64,000 bases of DNA, taken from contig NZ_CP132359.1 of assembly GCF_030758975.1 (NCBI RefSeq), positions 3,075,366 through 3,139,365 on the forward strand, given 5' to 3'. Both the position numbers and the translations under genes were made by a program. Origin of the DNA: Bosea beijingensis (GTDB lineage Bacteria; Pseudomonadota; Alphaproteobacteria; Rhizobiales; Beijerinckiaceae). Shown here piece by piece: positions 16,018-25,053 of this stretch (position 1 is its first letter; every line of letters starts with the position of its first letter). Below the pieces are notes generated by a model. That model ran no database searches and had not been told where the DNA came from. It saw only the letters and a program-made list of their open reading frames with translations.

Positions 16018-16512
16018 TTAGGCCGAGGCGCGCTGCGCGGCTATGGCGTCGAAGACACTCTCCGCCGTTTTAAAGCGCCTCTCGGCATCCGCCTTCACCG
16101 AAGGAGGGTGCCGATCTGGATGCAACTTGGCCCGATAAGCGCGACGCGCAGCCGCGACGAGCCACTCCGGGGCATGCTCGCAGAGGCCAACGCGCCCGTG
16201 TAGAGCCGCAGCTTTGCTGGCGTCGGCATCGGGGCTCTTTCTGTTTGCCGCAGCACGAAGCTGCTCGACCTCGGCCCTCAGGGCCTCCACCTGCGTTTCC
16301 GCCTCCGCCACCATGCTTTCGAGCGCCGCGACGTAGTGGTGGTCGATGGCCCTGCTCTTGGACCGTGGCGAGATGGTACGACGTTCGATCGAAACCGAGA
16401 TCAGCCACAGCGCAGCGATCGCGATGACGATCAGCAGGAAGTAGGCGAACAAGTTCACCCAGGGTAGCGACATGATCGAGCCGAGGGCGGCGAGGACGAG
16501 GAAAGCCCGCAC
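16018..16512 (-). CDS. Membrane-anchored J-domain protein
   Basis: A 164-residue protein. The N-terminus holds one or two hydrophobic segments (residues 4-42, with NLFAYFLLIVIAIAALWLIS). A coiled-coil follows at about 60-92 (YVAALESMVAEAETQVEALRAEVEQL). The C-terminus is a short J-like domain with the diagnostic His-Pro-Asp (YRAKLHPDRHPP), needed to stimulate an Hsp70. It starts 3 bases after the end of the unknown 395-residue gene upstream, so the two form one operon. No DnaK lies nearby, so it would use the chromosomal chaperone. Confidence 0.8.
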   Translation of the reverse strand: MRAFLVLAALGSIMSLPWVNLFAYFLLIVIAIAALWLISVSIERRTISPRSKSRAIDHHYVAALESMVAEAETQVEALRAEVEQLRAAANRKSPDADASKAAALHGRVGLCEHAPEWLVAAARRAYRAKLHPDRHPPSVKADAERRFKTAESVFDAIAAQRASA

Positions 16513-16515
16513 GGA

Positions 16516-17703
16516 TCAGGCCGCCTCGCTACACTGGATTTCCTGCTCCAGATCATTCAGGAGCGCATGAAGATCGGCATCACCGTCCGCATCATCCGCC
16601 TCTTCGCGTCGCACGTCCCAAGCAAAAGGCGTAGTGTGATCGATCAGCTTATGCAGCGCCTCCTCCTCGACGGTGGGATGCGCCAGCGACTGGTACAGAA
16701 TCCCATAGTGATCCAGCTTGAACTGGACTGCGGCAGCCAGTTCGGGGCTCACACGCCTGTTTCGGGGAGCCCGCAAATCTTCACAGACCCACTTGCTATC
16801 CGCGCCAGTGGTGAGCCGCAGAAGTTCGAAGGCAGCCGGTTCGCCGAAGCCAACTACCTCGTAGATTAGCCTCTCGCCGAGAAAGGTATAGGACTGCCGT
16901 TGCCCAGCACAGTTCCGCAGGCGACGACCCAACGAAGTCAATTCTACCCCAAGGCAAAGCCGAAAATCGGGATCGCTTGCCGGAATCGGAGGATCGAAAG
17001 GGAGCCGAACTTGCCTCCCAATCCAGCCCTGTGCCCATTCGCCCATTCCGACCCCTTTCGTTCCGACGTTCAGTTTGTCGAGGCTCGCCCGGATCGAACT
17101 TGGCGTTGCGCCGCAGAAGTCGCGGATCATGGTAGCGAACTGATTCAGGGCTCGAACTTCCGCAGATTTTGCTTTTTCGACCACCGCACGATGGACGAGA
17201 GCGTCATCGAGACCGGCGACCACGGCGATTTGCTCGGCGGTAACGCGGCCCGGCAATTGCCCCAGGACCTTGGCGCGCTGCCTATGACGAGGATTGGAGA
17301 ACAGGTCGAACGCGGCGCGGTACGTTTCCTTGGTGCCTTGCGGATCGCAGCCGAGCCGAGACAGCAGGCCAAGGAAGCCGTTTGGGCATTGCCCGTAGAC
17401 GCACTCGATCACTTGCCGAGGTTTGAGCAAAATCAGGGCACGGGCTGTTCTTTCGAGTTCGCCGAGGCATTCGGTGCCAATCAAAACGTTCGGCGCGCGC
17501 TCTGCGATCCGGTCAATGAACAATTGCGATTGGTCGAGACCGCACTCGACGCAGAATGCGTGGAAGACTTGTCGCGAGAGAGCGCTACTATACAATAATC
17601 TAAGTAGGAAATTCGGGTGTGCGGACTCAAGTCTTGCGGCTACATCGAGAGCATATCCCAGCACAGGACGAGGAAGATGAGGCTGCCGTTCGACTAGTTC
17701 CAA
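16516..17703 (-). CDS. Uncharacterised 395-aa protein with a PcfJ-like region
   Basis: Not firmly recognised. The N-terminal 180 residues are helical and rich in Leu and Arg. The region 245-345 has the order LRLRNCAG-type motif (LRNCAG at 262-267), then a strand-rich block (ERLIYEVVGFGEPAAFELLRL) and a DLRAPRNRRVS segment. This recalls the C-terminal domain of PcfJ-like proteins found on mobile elements, but only weakly. The C-terminal tail is acidic. It is the first gene of a two-gene operon with the J-domain protein, which may serve as its chaperone adaptor. Confidence 0.7.
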   Translation of the reverse strand: MELVERQPHLPRPVLGYALDVAARLESAHPNFLLRLLYSSALSRQVFHAFCVECGLDQSQLFIDRIAERAPNVLIGTECLGELERTARALILLKPRQVIECVYGQCPNGFLGLLSRLGCDPQGTKETYRAAFDLFSNPRHRQRAKVLGQLPGRVTAEQIAVVAGLDDALVHRAVVEKAKSAEVRALNQFATMIRDFCGATPSSIRASLDKLNVGTKGVGMGEWAQGWIGRQVRLPFDPPIPASDPDFRLCLGVELTSLGRRLRNCAGQRQSYTFLGERLIYEVVGFGEPAAFELLRLTTGADSKWVCEDLRAPRNRRVSPELAAAVQFKLDHYGILYQSLAHPTVEEEALHKLIDHTTPFAWDVRREEADDADGDADLHALLNDLEQEIQCSEAA

Positions 17704-17924
17704 TGATTTGCTCCGCGTTCAGTCGAGCAAGCCTCTCACCAATTTAAAAATTGTCGAACGAATCCTCAGCGCCGTGCGCCGACATCATCTCCCGAGCGTT
17801 AATATGCCTCCATCCATTCCCGCAGCTTCGTCCATCGGCGCTTCCCGCCAGCCGTAACCGCCATGGCCAGGGCACGTTTCTGGCCAATGGTCACGCCCAG
17901 CCTGTGCCGAGGACAGGGTCCAGT

Positions 17925-18683
17925 TCACGTCAGGACGTGCGGGGCCGAAGTCTCAACCTTCTGCCACCCGAGGAGATGCTCATTGCGGTCGAGCCATCCC
18001 TTCCGATCCTGCCAATCAGGGATGATGGTCGCGACCAAGACCCAGAAGGCCGTGTCGTGATTGCGATGCTGGAGATGGCACAACTCGTGGACGACGGCGT
18101 ATTCGAGAACGGTCTTCGGCGCGAACACCAACTGCCAATTCAGGTTGACGATCCGATCCTGGCCGCAACTGCCCCAGAGATGCTTCTGGTCCTTGATGCG
18201 CACGTCCCTGGGCTTCAGGCCGTTCGGAGAACCGTGCTTGGCGACGAAGGCCGCTACATCCTCGCGCAGGCGCTTCTTCAGCCAGAGGCGCAACCCCGTC
18301 TCGATCAAGCTGTCGGCAGATTTCGGATTGATGCTGCGTGGCACGCTAACGATGAAGCCATTGCGAAAGGCGACCTCGACTAGGGTGCCATCGGTCGGCT
18401 CAACCCGTAGCTTCGCCATCCTGCCGCGATAAGGGATTTTCGCGCCGGTCGTGAAGTGGGCAATGGTGGGCGCGCTCTGCACCTTTGCCGACATCCGCCG
18501 CGTCTCGCTCACAAGCCAAGCGCGTCGGCGTTGGAGGACCCCGGCTATCTGTTCATCGGTGGCAGTGTCGGGCACGACCAGGATGACGCTGCTCGGCGAA
18601 ACCGTGAGGCGCGCCTGCTTCGCCGTGGCCGAGCGCCGCAGCGTGTAGCTGATCTCCGTGTCGCCGACCCACAACACTGGCAT
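17925..18683 (-). CDS. YgjP-type zinc metallopeptidase
   Basis: A 252-residue protein of the YgjP/DUF45 family. The zinc site is complete: His199-Glu200-x-x-His203 in VVHELCHLQHRNH, with a third ligand His209. The upstream block KHLWGSCGQDRIVNLNW is the family signature. It starts 2 bases after the end of the hsdR remnant. Metalloproteases of this family are regularly encoded directly after hsdR in type I restriction-modification operons, so it was probably carried along with that system. The gene looks intact although its partner is not. Confidence 0.9.
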   Translation of the reverse strand: MPVLWVGDTEISYTLRRSATAKQARLTVSPSSVILVVPDTATDEQIAGVLQRRRAWLVSETRRMSAKVQSAPTIAHFTTGAKIPYRGRMAKLRVEPTDGTLVEVAFRNGFIVSVPRSINPKSADSLIETGLRLWLKKRLREDVAAFVAKHGSPNGLKPRDVRIKDQKHLWGSCGQDRIVNLNWQLVFAPKTVLEYAVVHELCHLQHRNHDTAFWVLVATIIPDWQDRKGWLDRNEHLLGWQKVETSAPHVLT

Positions 18684-18685
18684 CG

Positions 18686-20629
18686 TCAGCCTGCCACAAA
18701 GTGCTTCAGCGCGAACTCCTCGACGGCGACCGGCAGGTCCTTCAGGTTGGAAAGTCCATGTTCGTGCGCCATTCCGCGCACGGCCTGCCGCAGTGTTTTG
18801 CGCAGACCGTCCTTCTGCGGCCAGCCGCGCGGGGCTGTGTCTCCGTCCGTGTAGAGAACGACGATCTGGGCCGCCAAATCCTCGGCTCCGCCTTCCGCGC
18901 CGTACGAGCGCAGGATTTGCAGCACGCCATAGGCTCCGGCGGAGAGCCCGCTGCTTTCGTGCGCCCTGTCCTCGGCCTGGATATCTCTGGCGAGCTTCTC
19001 CGCCATGTGGAGTTTCGCGCCCCAGGACAGTTGCGCATCGTCCAAGCGTTCAAGCAGTTCGCGCAGGCGCTCGGAAAACTTCTCGAACTGGTGAGGATTG
19101 GCCTCGATCCGCTCGGTCACGGTCCGGCGCAGTTCCGTCGTCTTGCGGATCGCGGCGGTCTTGAGGTCGGGCTCGGTCATGCCCTCGACCTTGAAGTCCT
19201 CCCAGAATTCGGGATCGGTGATATGGCGCAACTTGACTGTGACGGTGAGGCCGGTCGCATCGAGATGCTCGGCCAGCATCTGGCGGATTTTCTGGCTGTA
19301 GTCGCGCTGGTCGAACGCCTCGCGCTTCTCGAACACCTGGGTCGCGTACCGGAGGAACGTCGCCACCCATTTCAGGTCGTCCGTGAATTCCAGCACGCTG
19401 GGATCGGGGCTGACGGCCTCATAGGCAGCGATAAACCCCCGCGCCTTGGCCTTGAACGCGAACCACTCGTCCTCCGAGCCCAGAACATCGATGAACGCGT
19501 CGAACTCGGCCTTCCACTCCTCCCGGCTCTTGCCGTCGCCTTTCCGCTTCAGCGGCTTCAGCACGGCCATCACGACGGCATGGGCGGCCCGCAACTGGCT
19601 GCGCAGGTCGTCGAGATTGCGCATAGCGTTGGCGACATCGTCGGCCCGGTATGAGGCCAGGGCCTCATCGAGCTTCGACGAGACGCCGATATAGTCCACA
19701 ATCAGGCCGTTGCGCTTCTTTGAGTCCGCGACACGGTTGGTCCGGGCGATCGCCTGAAGCAGGCCATGCTCCTTCAGCGGCTTATCAAGGTACATGACGG
19801 ACTCGATCGGGCAGTCGAAGCCGGTCAGCAGCTTGTCGCAGACGATCAGGAATTCGGGCTGAACGCCCTTCTTGCCGAAGGCAAGTTTTGCCTCGGTCTC
19901 GGCGACACGGTCGAGATAATGCCGCTGAAGATCGTCGCGAATGGCCTGGATATGCGGGTCTTCGCTCGGCTTGGCGTCTTCCTGCGAGGGCGAGTAGACG
20001 CAGGCCGACATGGCTGTCGCGCGCCGCTGCGCCTCGTCTGCCGGAACCCCCGCCTTGATCAGGTCCCGCTCGATGACCCTGTCGAGGGCGCGCTTGTAGA
20101 GCACCACGGCTTCGCGATCGATGGCGACAATCTGGGCCTTGAAGCCGTCCGGCTGGGCATACGCCTTGAAATGGGTCCAGATGTCGTAGGCGATCAAGTC
20201 GATGCGTTCGGGGTGCTTGATGAGGTCGGCGATCTTGACGCCCTTGCGCTTCACCTCGCTCAAGGCATCGTCGTCGAGTTCGGCGAACCATTGATCGAAC
20301 AGTACGTCGAGCTTGGCCTCGTCCATCCGCCAGTCGATCTTCCGACCGGTGTAGTAGATCGGGACCGTGGCCCCATCCGCGACAGCGTCGTCGATCCCGT
20401 ATTTGTCGAGATACCCCTCCCCGGCGACGCCGAAGTTGGCGTAGGTGTCCTTATCGTCTTTCTTGATCGGCGTGCCAGTGAAGCCGAAGAACCGTGCGTC
20501 GGGCAGGGTCTTCCGCAAATACGCCCCGAGGTCCTTCTCCTGGGTGCGGTGGCACTCGTCCACCATGACCACCCAATTCGCGGAGTTCGGAATGGGCGTT
20601 TCCGAGCCCTGGAACTTGAAGATATCCCA
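18686..20629 (-). pseudogene. hsdR: Type I restriction enzyme HsdR, 5'-truncated
   Basis: The remaining 647 codons start in the helicase core (WDIFKFQG) and run to the C-terminus. Helicase motif II is present as DECHRTQ, motif III as FTGTPI, the domain-2 helicase region as LIVCDKLLTGFDCP and motif VI as QAIARTNR. The N-terminal endonuclease domain (PD-(D/E)xK) and the ATP-binding motif I, about 350-400 residues, are missing. Upstream the sequence changes abruptly to another gene fragment (20630-20793). No hsdM or hsdS is in the island. The remnant cannot restrict DNA. No stops or shifts are visible in the rest, so the deletion may be recent. Confidence 0.88.
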
Positions 20630-20793
20630 AGCGCACGCGCGCGCTCGATCATGCGATAGGCGAGCGAGTCGATGGCCTCCTCCAGGAAGCATATGCAGTC
20701 CACCGGCACGCCGATGGGCCGCAGCGCTGCCTCGATGCGATCCCACTCCGCATAGACCTCAGCGATCTTGAGCTTCCGTGACAGCGTCGGCAT
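20630..20793 (-). pseudogene. 3'-truncated small gene fused to the hsdR remnant
   Basis: The first 54 residues (MPTLSRKLKIAEVYAEWDRI, then a helical segment ending MIERARAL) begin with the ATG at 20793 that overlaps the helicase-primase stop as TGATG, a translational coupling. At about 20630 the frame runs into hsdR in the wrong register and becomes arginine/serine-rich nonsense down to a stop at 20260. It was presumably a second gene of the replication operon whose 3' part was lost in the same deletion that removed the 5' part of hsdR. No family recognised. Confidence 0.7.
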
Positions 20794-23360
20794 CACGCGC
20801 CCCTCCGACCGAAGGTGCCCGAGCGCTCCAGCTTCTTGATGATGCCGCCGATCTCGCCGCGACGCTCCCTCGGCGAGGTCGAGAACATCACCTCGTGCTG
20901 GAGCTTCGCCTTGACCTCGTGCGGTTCGAGCCCAGCCCGCCAGAGCGCCGCGCCCAGGACGAAGAAGTTGTGGTGGCCCATTCCGCTCGGCGTCGAACGC
21001 CACGCCTCGATCGCCCGCCCGACCTTCTCGTCCTGGCGTCCGGCCGCGCTCTGGCGATGATCCTGCGCCAACTGCTCGCGGAGCATCTGGAGCCTCGTCG
21101 GTGGTGACGCTGTCGGCGCAGGGTTTGGCAGCACGATCGAGGAGTTGGTCAGCGGCAGGATCGGGCCGATCTCAGGCTCCGGCTTCCACTTGCCGATGAC
21201 GTGGTCGAGCCAGTCATGGACGGAGAGCGGACCGCGACACGGATCGCGCACACCGAAGTCAGTAAAAAACGACCCCTTCGGATGCCGGGCCTGACAGGGC
21301 AGGTAGAACATCGAGTTCGCCGTGAACTTGCTCTCGTCGAAGCCGTGGCAGGGCTTGCCCTTCAGGCGCGCGTCCTTCTCCAGCTTCCGCTGGCCCCAAT
21401 ATCCAGCCCGCTCCAGGACGCCGACGATCTCCGCGATGATCAGCTTGTGCACCTCGACCGACATCGCGCATGTCGTCGGGATGAACACGCGCCAGCGGGG
21501 CTTCTCGGGCGTCGAAGACGCCGTGTTCCAGACCACGACCCTGAGATGCGGGAAGAGGTCGGCGAAGGCGGCATAGGTCAGGTCGCCGCCATCATTGTCG
21601 AGCCAGATGCCGCGCAGATAGGTGACATTGGCGAGCCCGCGCGCGGTCTCGCCCGACCGGGTCGCGTCGAAGCTGGCAGGCGCGAACAGGCCCGCGTCCT
21701 CCTTCGCCACCACGTCCTGGTGGAGCCGACGCAGTTCGGCGACGAAGGCGTCGTCATCCTGGTAGTCGATCTGGCTGAGCGGCGTTTTGTCGTAGATCGT
21801 CGCGAAGGCCGTGCCGCTGAGAGGCGATATCGGTGTAACGTAATCCCTTTCTATAGAAGCAATATCGTTACAGCCGAACTCGCTCGGATCGAGATCGGGA
21901 TACCCGTTCATGGCGAAGTCGGTCCCGTTGAGCCGGTCGAGTTCCGCGAGCAGGGCCTTGTGCTTCTCGGCCCGGCAGGACTTGGTCCTCTCGCTGCCGC
22001 TCTTGTGCTGGCGAGGCCGCCCGGCCTTGCCCTTGCGCGGCACCACGTCCAGGCCGGGTAGCTGCGCGACCGTCGCGCCGGGGAAGAGATCGGCGAGCCA
22101 TTCGGCGGTGTCGCGATCCATCACCACGACCTGCTTCGGGGCCGCATCCGCCGGGTTGCGGATCGAGGAGCGCATCACCGCCTGATAGACCGCCGTCCGA
22201 TAATGGGCGGTGCGGACCTCGTCACCATCGATCCCAAGCTCGGCCAGGAAGCGGAAGTGCTGCGGCGGCGGGTTCAGCGCCGAGATCACCACGATGTTGT
22301 GGAAGCCCTGGAACTGGTTCAGGCCATGCGGCGTGTTCGGCAGCCGCTGCGCTCCGGCGACGCCGAAGATGTTGTCCTTCACGTCCTTGTTGCCCATCCA
22401 GAGGAAGGGCACGTCCCCGAACTGGTCCAGGACCGCGATCCCGATTTTGTCGCCGAGCTTGATCGAGCCGCCAACGCCATCTTCGACCAGCTTGTCGCGG
22501 TAGCGCTTCGACCACGCCTCGTCGCAGGCATAAAAGATCGTGATCCGCTCGCCGTGCTCATGCCGGGTGTAGCGGAGATCGCGAAGCAGACGCCCCTTCA
22601 CCGGCAGCATCTTGCAGCGCTGAGCCTCGAACAGCTTGAACGCCATGGTCTCCTGGATGCAGGCCGAGGCCAGGATCACCCGCTTGAAGCCCGCAAAGAT
22701 GGTCGGCTTCAGCACCGCGTAGGTGTTGAGGGTGCTGTCGGTCTTCTCCCCCCGGATCAGCCGGGCGTACTGCCTTTGATCGACATGGACCTGCCAGTGC
22801 TCGGAGACGAGGCGGCGCGCCAGGGGCTGGAGCTTCTTCAGCACCACGTCGCCACGCCTGTTGTCGGCGATCTTGCCGATGACCTTCGCCGCGTCCTCGT
22901 CCCGGCACTTCAGCCGGGGATAGGCCGGACCGCGAACCTCCAGAGCGAGGTGATCCGTGATCAGCGAATGGGTGACGGGAAGCTCGTAGGGGTCGAACAC
23001 ATCGACCGCCGGGACCTCGTCGAACAGCAGCACCCAATCGCCGGGCCGATGCACGTAGGGCAACCTGACGAACGCCTCGTGCGTGATGAACACGATCTCG
23101 CCCTGGTCGGGCTTGGCCTGCCTCAGGTGCTGCACAATCGCGCCGACTACAAAGCCGGAGCCCCTGCCGCCGTGGAAGCGTGTCACCGGATAGCTCGGTC
23201 CGATCTGCTCAAGCTCGTCTGCAACGGTCTTGTCGATGAGGTCCTTCGTCGGCTGGACGATGAGGGTCTTCAGACCCTTCCGGGCAAGGCGGTCGGCATA
23301 GCGCACAAAGGCACGCGTCTTGCCCGCCCCCGCCAGGGCGTTCAGGTAATGGATGGACAT
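20793..23360 (-). CDS. Helicase-primase-like replication protein of the mobile element
   Basis: An 855-residue protein. The N-terminus is a superfamily 2-type helicase: Walker A LAGAGKT at 9-15, motif II LLFDEVPA at 112-119, a helicase C-like segment to about residue 400 (QAVMRSSIRNPAD), and a zinc-free basic linker. The C-terminal third resembles an archaeo-eukaryotic-type primase/polymerase (prim-pol): WLDNDGGD at 586-593 gives two acidic metal ligands, and WRVFIPT and CHGFDESKF are further motif-like blocks. A final helical domain (FFVLGAALWRAGLEPHEVKAKLQHE) is like those after plasmid primases. It probably drives replication of an excised circle. The long structured leader at 23365-23432 suggests tight control. 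Confidence 0.78.
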   Translation of the reverse strand: MSIHYLNALAGAGKTRAFVRYADRLARKGLKTLIVQPTKDLIDKTVADELEQIGPSYPVTRFHGGRGSGFVVGAIVQHLRQAKPDQGEIVFITHEAFVRLPYVHRPGDWVLLFDEVPAVDVFDPYELPVTHSLITDHLALEVRGPAYPRLKCRDEDAAKVIGKIADNRRGDVVLKKLQPLARRLVSEHWQVHVDQRQYARLIRGEKTDSTLNTYAVLKPTIFAGFKRVILASACIQETMAFKLFEAQRCKMLPVKGRLLRDLRYTRHEHGERITIFYACDEAWSKRYRDKLVEDGVGGSIKLGDKIGIAVLDQFGDVPFLWMGNKDVKDNIFGVAGAQRLPNTPHGLNQFQGFHNIVVISALNPPPQHFRFLAELGIDGDEVRTAHYRTAVYQAVMRSSIRNPADAAPKQVVVMDRDTAEWLADLFPGATVAQLPGLDVVPRKGKAGRPRQHKSGSERTKSCRAEKHKALLAELDRLNGTDFAMNGYPDLDPSEFGCNDIASIERDYVTPISPLSGTAFATIYDKTPLSQIDYQDDDAFVAELRRLHQDVVAKEDAGLFAPASFDATRSGETARGLANVTYLRGIWLDNDGGDLTYAAFADLFPHLRVVVWNTASSTPEKPRWRVFIPTTCAMSVEVHKLIIAEIVGVLERAGYWGQRKLEKDARLKGKPCHGFDESKFTANSMFYLPCQARHPKGSFFTDFGVRDPCRGPLSVHDWLDHVIGKWKPEPEIGPILPLTNSSIVLPNPAPTASPPTRLQMLREQLAQDHRQSAAGRQDEKVGRAIEAWRSTPSGMGHHNFFVLGAALWRAGLEPHEVKAKLQHEVMFSTSPRERRGEIGGIIKKLERSGTFGRRGA

Positions 23361-23364
23361 AAAA

Positions 23365-23432
23365 CAACGATCCTAAAATAAAACCCGCGAGGGGTGGCGG
23401 CACCTCGCGGGTTCAGTGGTCAAGGATCGTTG
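23365..23432. promoter_or_regulatory. Nested inverted repeats in the helicase-primase leader
   Basis: The inner stem is AACCCGCGAGG (23382-23392) with CCTCGCGGGTT (23403-23413), 11 of 11. The outer stem is CAACGATCCT (23365-23374) with AGGATCGTTG (23423-23432), 10 of 10. On the minus strand the inner stem is followed by TTATTTTA, so it can act as an intrinsic terminator 21 bases before the helicase-primase ATG. The outer stem could compete with it or form a cruciform. Attenuation or an origin structure are both possible. Confidence 0.6.
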
Positions 23433-23722
23433 GCGACACGCACGAACTAAGGTCGGGCGGCAATTGCCCGACAGGTATATTTAGCGCCGCCACGACACTC
23501 GACCCCGCCAGGGACCTGAAGCGGCAACCCGCTCTGTCCATACTTATCCATGAAGCGGCTTCGTCCTGGCAATAAACTTCGTTCAACGCTCAAGCGCGGC
23601 ATCACCCATCACGAGGCCAACGCCTCGCCCGGTTGACCAGAGCCCATTGCGTCGCGCCCTCGCGCCCGCCATAACCCGTTGAACTTGCTCGCTCAGCAAG
23701 GAGGAAGGCAGGCGTCGATCGA
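23433..23722. other. Non-coding stretch between the leader structure and the left inverted repeat
   Basis: About 290 bases with no convincing gene. A 64-codon minus-strand frame (23583-23777) begins inside the 85-bp repeat with a TTG and has no recognisable features or ribosome site. Confidence 0.45.
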
Positions 23723-23807
23723 TTTCGGGCGCGCCATTTTCTTCCTGCCAAACGTCCTCCAAGTGTTTGAGCGGCAAGCGGTTTTCACCGTTTGACCGTA
23801 CTTGGAG
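23723..23807. repeat. Left copy of the 85-bp perfect inverted repeat around the integrase
   Basis: The exact reverse complement of 24969-25053, 85 of 85 bases; the match ends at 23722/25054 and 23808/24968. The outer 14 bases (TTTCGGGCGCGCCA) are the 3' end of the tRNA-Arg gene in the opposite orientation, and the inner 23 bases are the last codons of the integrase. Confidence 0.95.
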
Positions 23808-24960
23808 CTTGAAGCTCGATGAGCTTCATCCACCGATGTTTCACTTCCAGGGTGTAGCCAGAGCCGTATCGGTGACCGACCCCTTGGGTTGTCCAGCCGC
23901 CGATTGCATCAACGATATCCGCCGGGCACTCGGCAACGCGCAGCCGATCGCGGAGACTGTGTCTGAAGGAGTGGACGACGCAGCCTTCGGGCAGTCGAGA
24001 ACGCAGCCACTTGTTGAGAGAAGCGCTCGCCGAGTTGGCATTCACGTCGGTCAACGTCGCGTATCGCGGGAATAGCAGTCTGCCGTGCGCGCTACCGGCA
24101 AGCCGCCGGGCTGCCGCTAATGATGCGCCGACAAGGGGCACACTCCTCGTGCTCGATGCTGTTTTGAGCGAACGCCAAGGATGGGGTTTGAGGGCGACAT
24201 GCGGAACGCTCGCATGAAGCTTCAAATCTTCCTTCACCAGCCCCAGAGCTTCAGCCAACCGTAGGCCGGTGTCGCTGATCAGTGCGATCAGCAGGCGGTT
24301 GTCGTCATCAATATCCAAGCAAGTGTTCTGCACAGAGCGAATCACGTTGCTGGGGATTGGGGGGCGAACCGTTCTGGTCCCAACCTCGGGGATGAAGGTG
24401 CCGGAGAACGGGTTGGCACAAGCCAGCCCGTGTTCTGAGATCGCCAGATTCACCGACGCTCGGACCGTCGCGAAGACCCGCTTGATCGAGCTTGTCGTCA
24501 GCTTCTTGGCGATAAGGAAGTCGCGGAAACGGCCCGCGTCTGAACGGTTGAGTTCGACGATCGAGGCATTGCCGAGGCTTTCGACCACATAGCGGAGATG
24601 ACGGTCGGCATAGGCTTTGAAGCCCTTGCCTTTCCCTGACCCTTTCAGCCGACGATAGAGATCGCCTGCTTCGGACAGTGTCACAGACGGTCCGGCTTCC
24701 ATGGTCGGCTTCGATGTGGGGCGGAACGACGAAGCGGCGACGGGCCGCAGGACACCTTCGAGCAGCATATGCGCCCAGACCGTCTCCAACTGTGAAGACA
24801 GCGCCTGGGCGGATTTCCTCGCCTGCGGGAGCGAGCGCGTGTGCAGGCAGGTGACTATGCGGGGCTTATCGAAGCGAGCTTGGAGCGACTTTGGAACCCT
24901 CCGCGTGAAGTAAAAAACTCCGCGCTTCGTGAAGGTATAAATCGCATTTTGGTCTACCAC
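23785..24960 (-). CDS. Tyrosine recombinase / integrase at the right end of the island
   Basis: A 391-residue recombinase with the short N-terminal strand block of DUF6538 integrases (YTFTKRGVFYFTRRVP) and a SAM-like core (YADRHLRYVVESLGN). Catalytic residues are Arg in ISDTGLRLAEAL, His and Arg in HSFRHSLRDRL, a Trp in GGWTTQ at the second-His position, and Tyr in the GHRYGSGY segment. GTG 24960 is preferred because GGAG lies 8 bases upstream; TTG 24984 is the longer alternative. The gene reads away from tRNA-Arg and begins 80 bases after it on the same strand, so tRNA read-through may express it. Both its ribosome site and its stop lie in the flanking 85-bp repeats. Confidence 0.93.
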   Translation of the reverse strand: MVDQNAIYTFTKRGVFYFTRRVPKSLQARFDKPRIVTCLHTRSLPQARKSAQALSSQLETVWAHMLLEGVLRPVAASSFRPTSKPTMEAGPSVTLSEAGDLYRRLKGSGKGKGFKAYADRHLRYVVESLGNASIVELNRSDAGRFRDFLIAKKLTTSSIKRVFATVRASVNLAISEHGLACANPFSGTFIPEVGTRTVRPPIPSNVIRSVQNTCLDIDDDNRLLIALISDTGLRLAEALGLVKEDLKLHASVPHVALKPHPWRSLKTASSTRSVPLVGASLAAARRLAGSAHGRLLFPRYATLTDVNANSASASLNKWLRSRLPEGCVVHSFRHSLRDRLRVAECPADIVDAIGGWTTQGVGHRYGSGYTLEVKHRWMKLIELQAPSTVKR

Positions 24961-24968
24961 TTGGTACA

Positions 24969-25053
24969 CTCCAAGTACGGTCAAACGGTGAAAACCGCTT
25001 GCCGCTCAAACACTTGGAGGACGTTTGGCAGGAAGAAAATGGCGCGCCCGAAA
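24969..25053. repeat. Right copy of the 85-bp perfect inverted repeat around the integrase
   Basis: Pairs base for base with 23723-23807. It covers the last 14 bases of tRNA-Arg including CCA, the tRNA-integrase spacer and the integrase ribosome-binding site. Confidence 0.95.

Noticed and set aside
22203..23381. 392-codon plus-strand open frame opposite the helicase-primase
   Set aside because: Mirror of the helicase domain; no independent motif, and it ends beside the leader of the real gene.
23583..23777. Possible 64-residue protein at the left inverted repeat
   Set aside because: TTG start inside the repeat, no ribosome site and no conserved features; the same codons also appear on the tRNA side.
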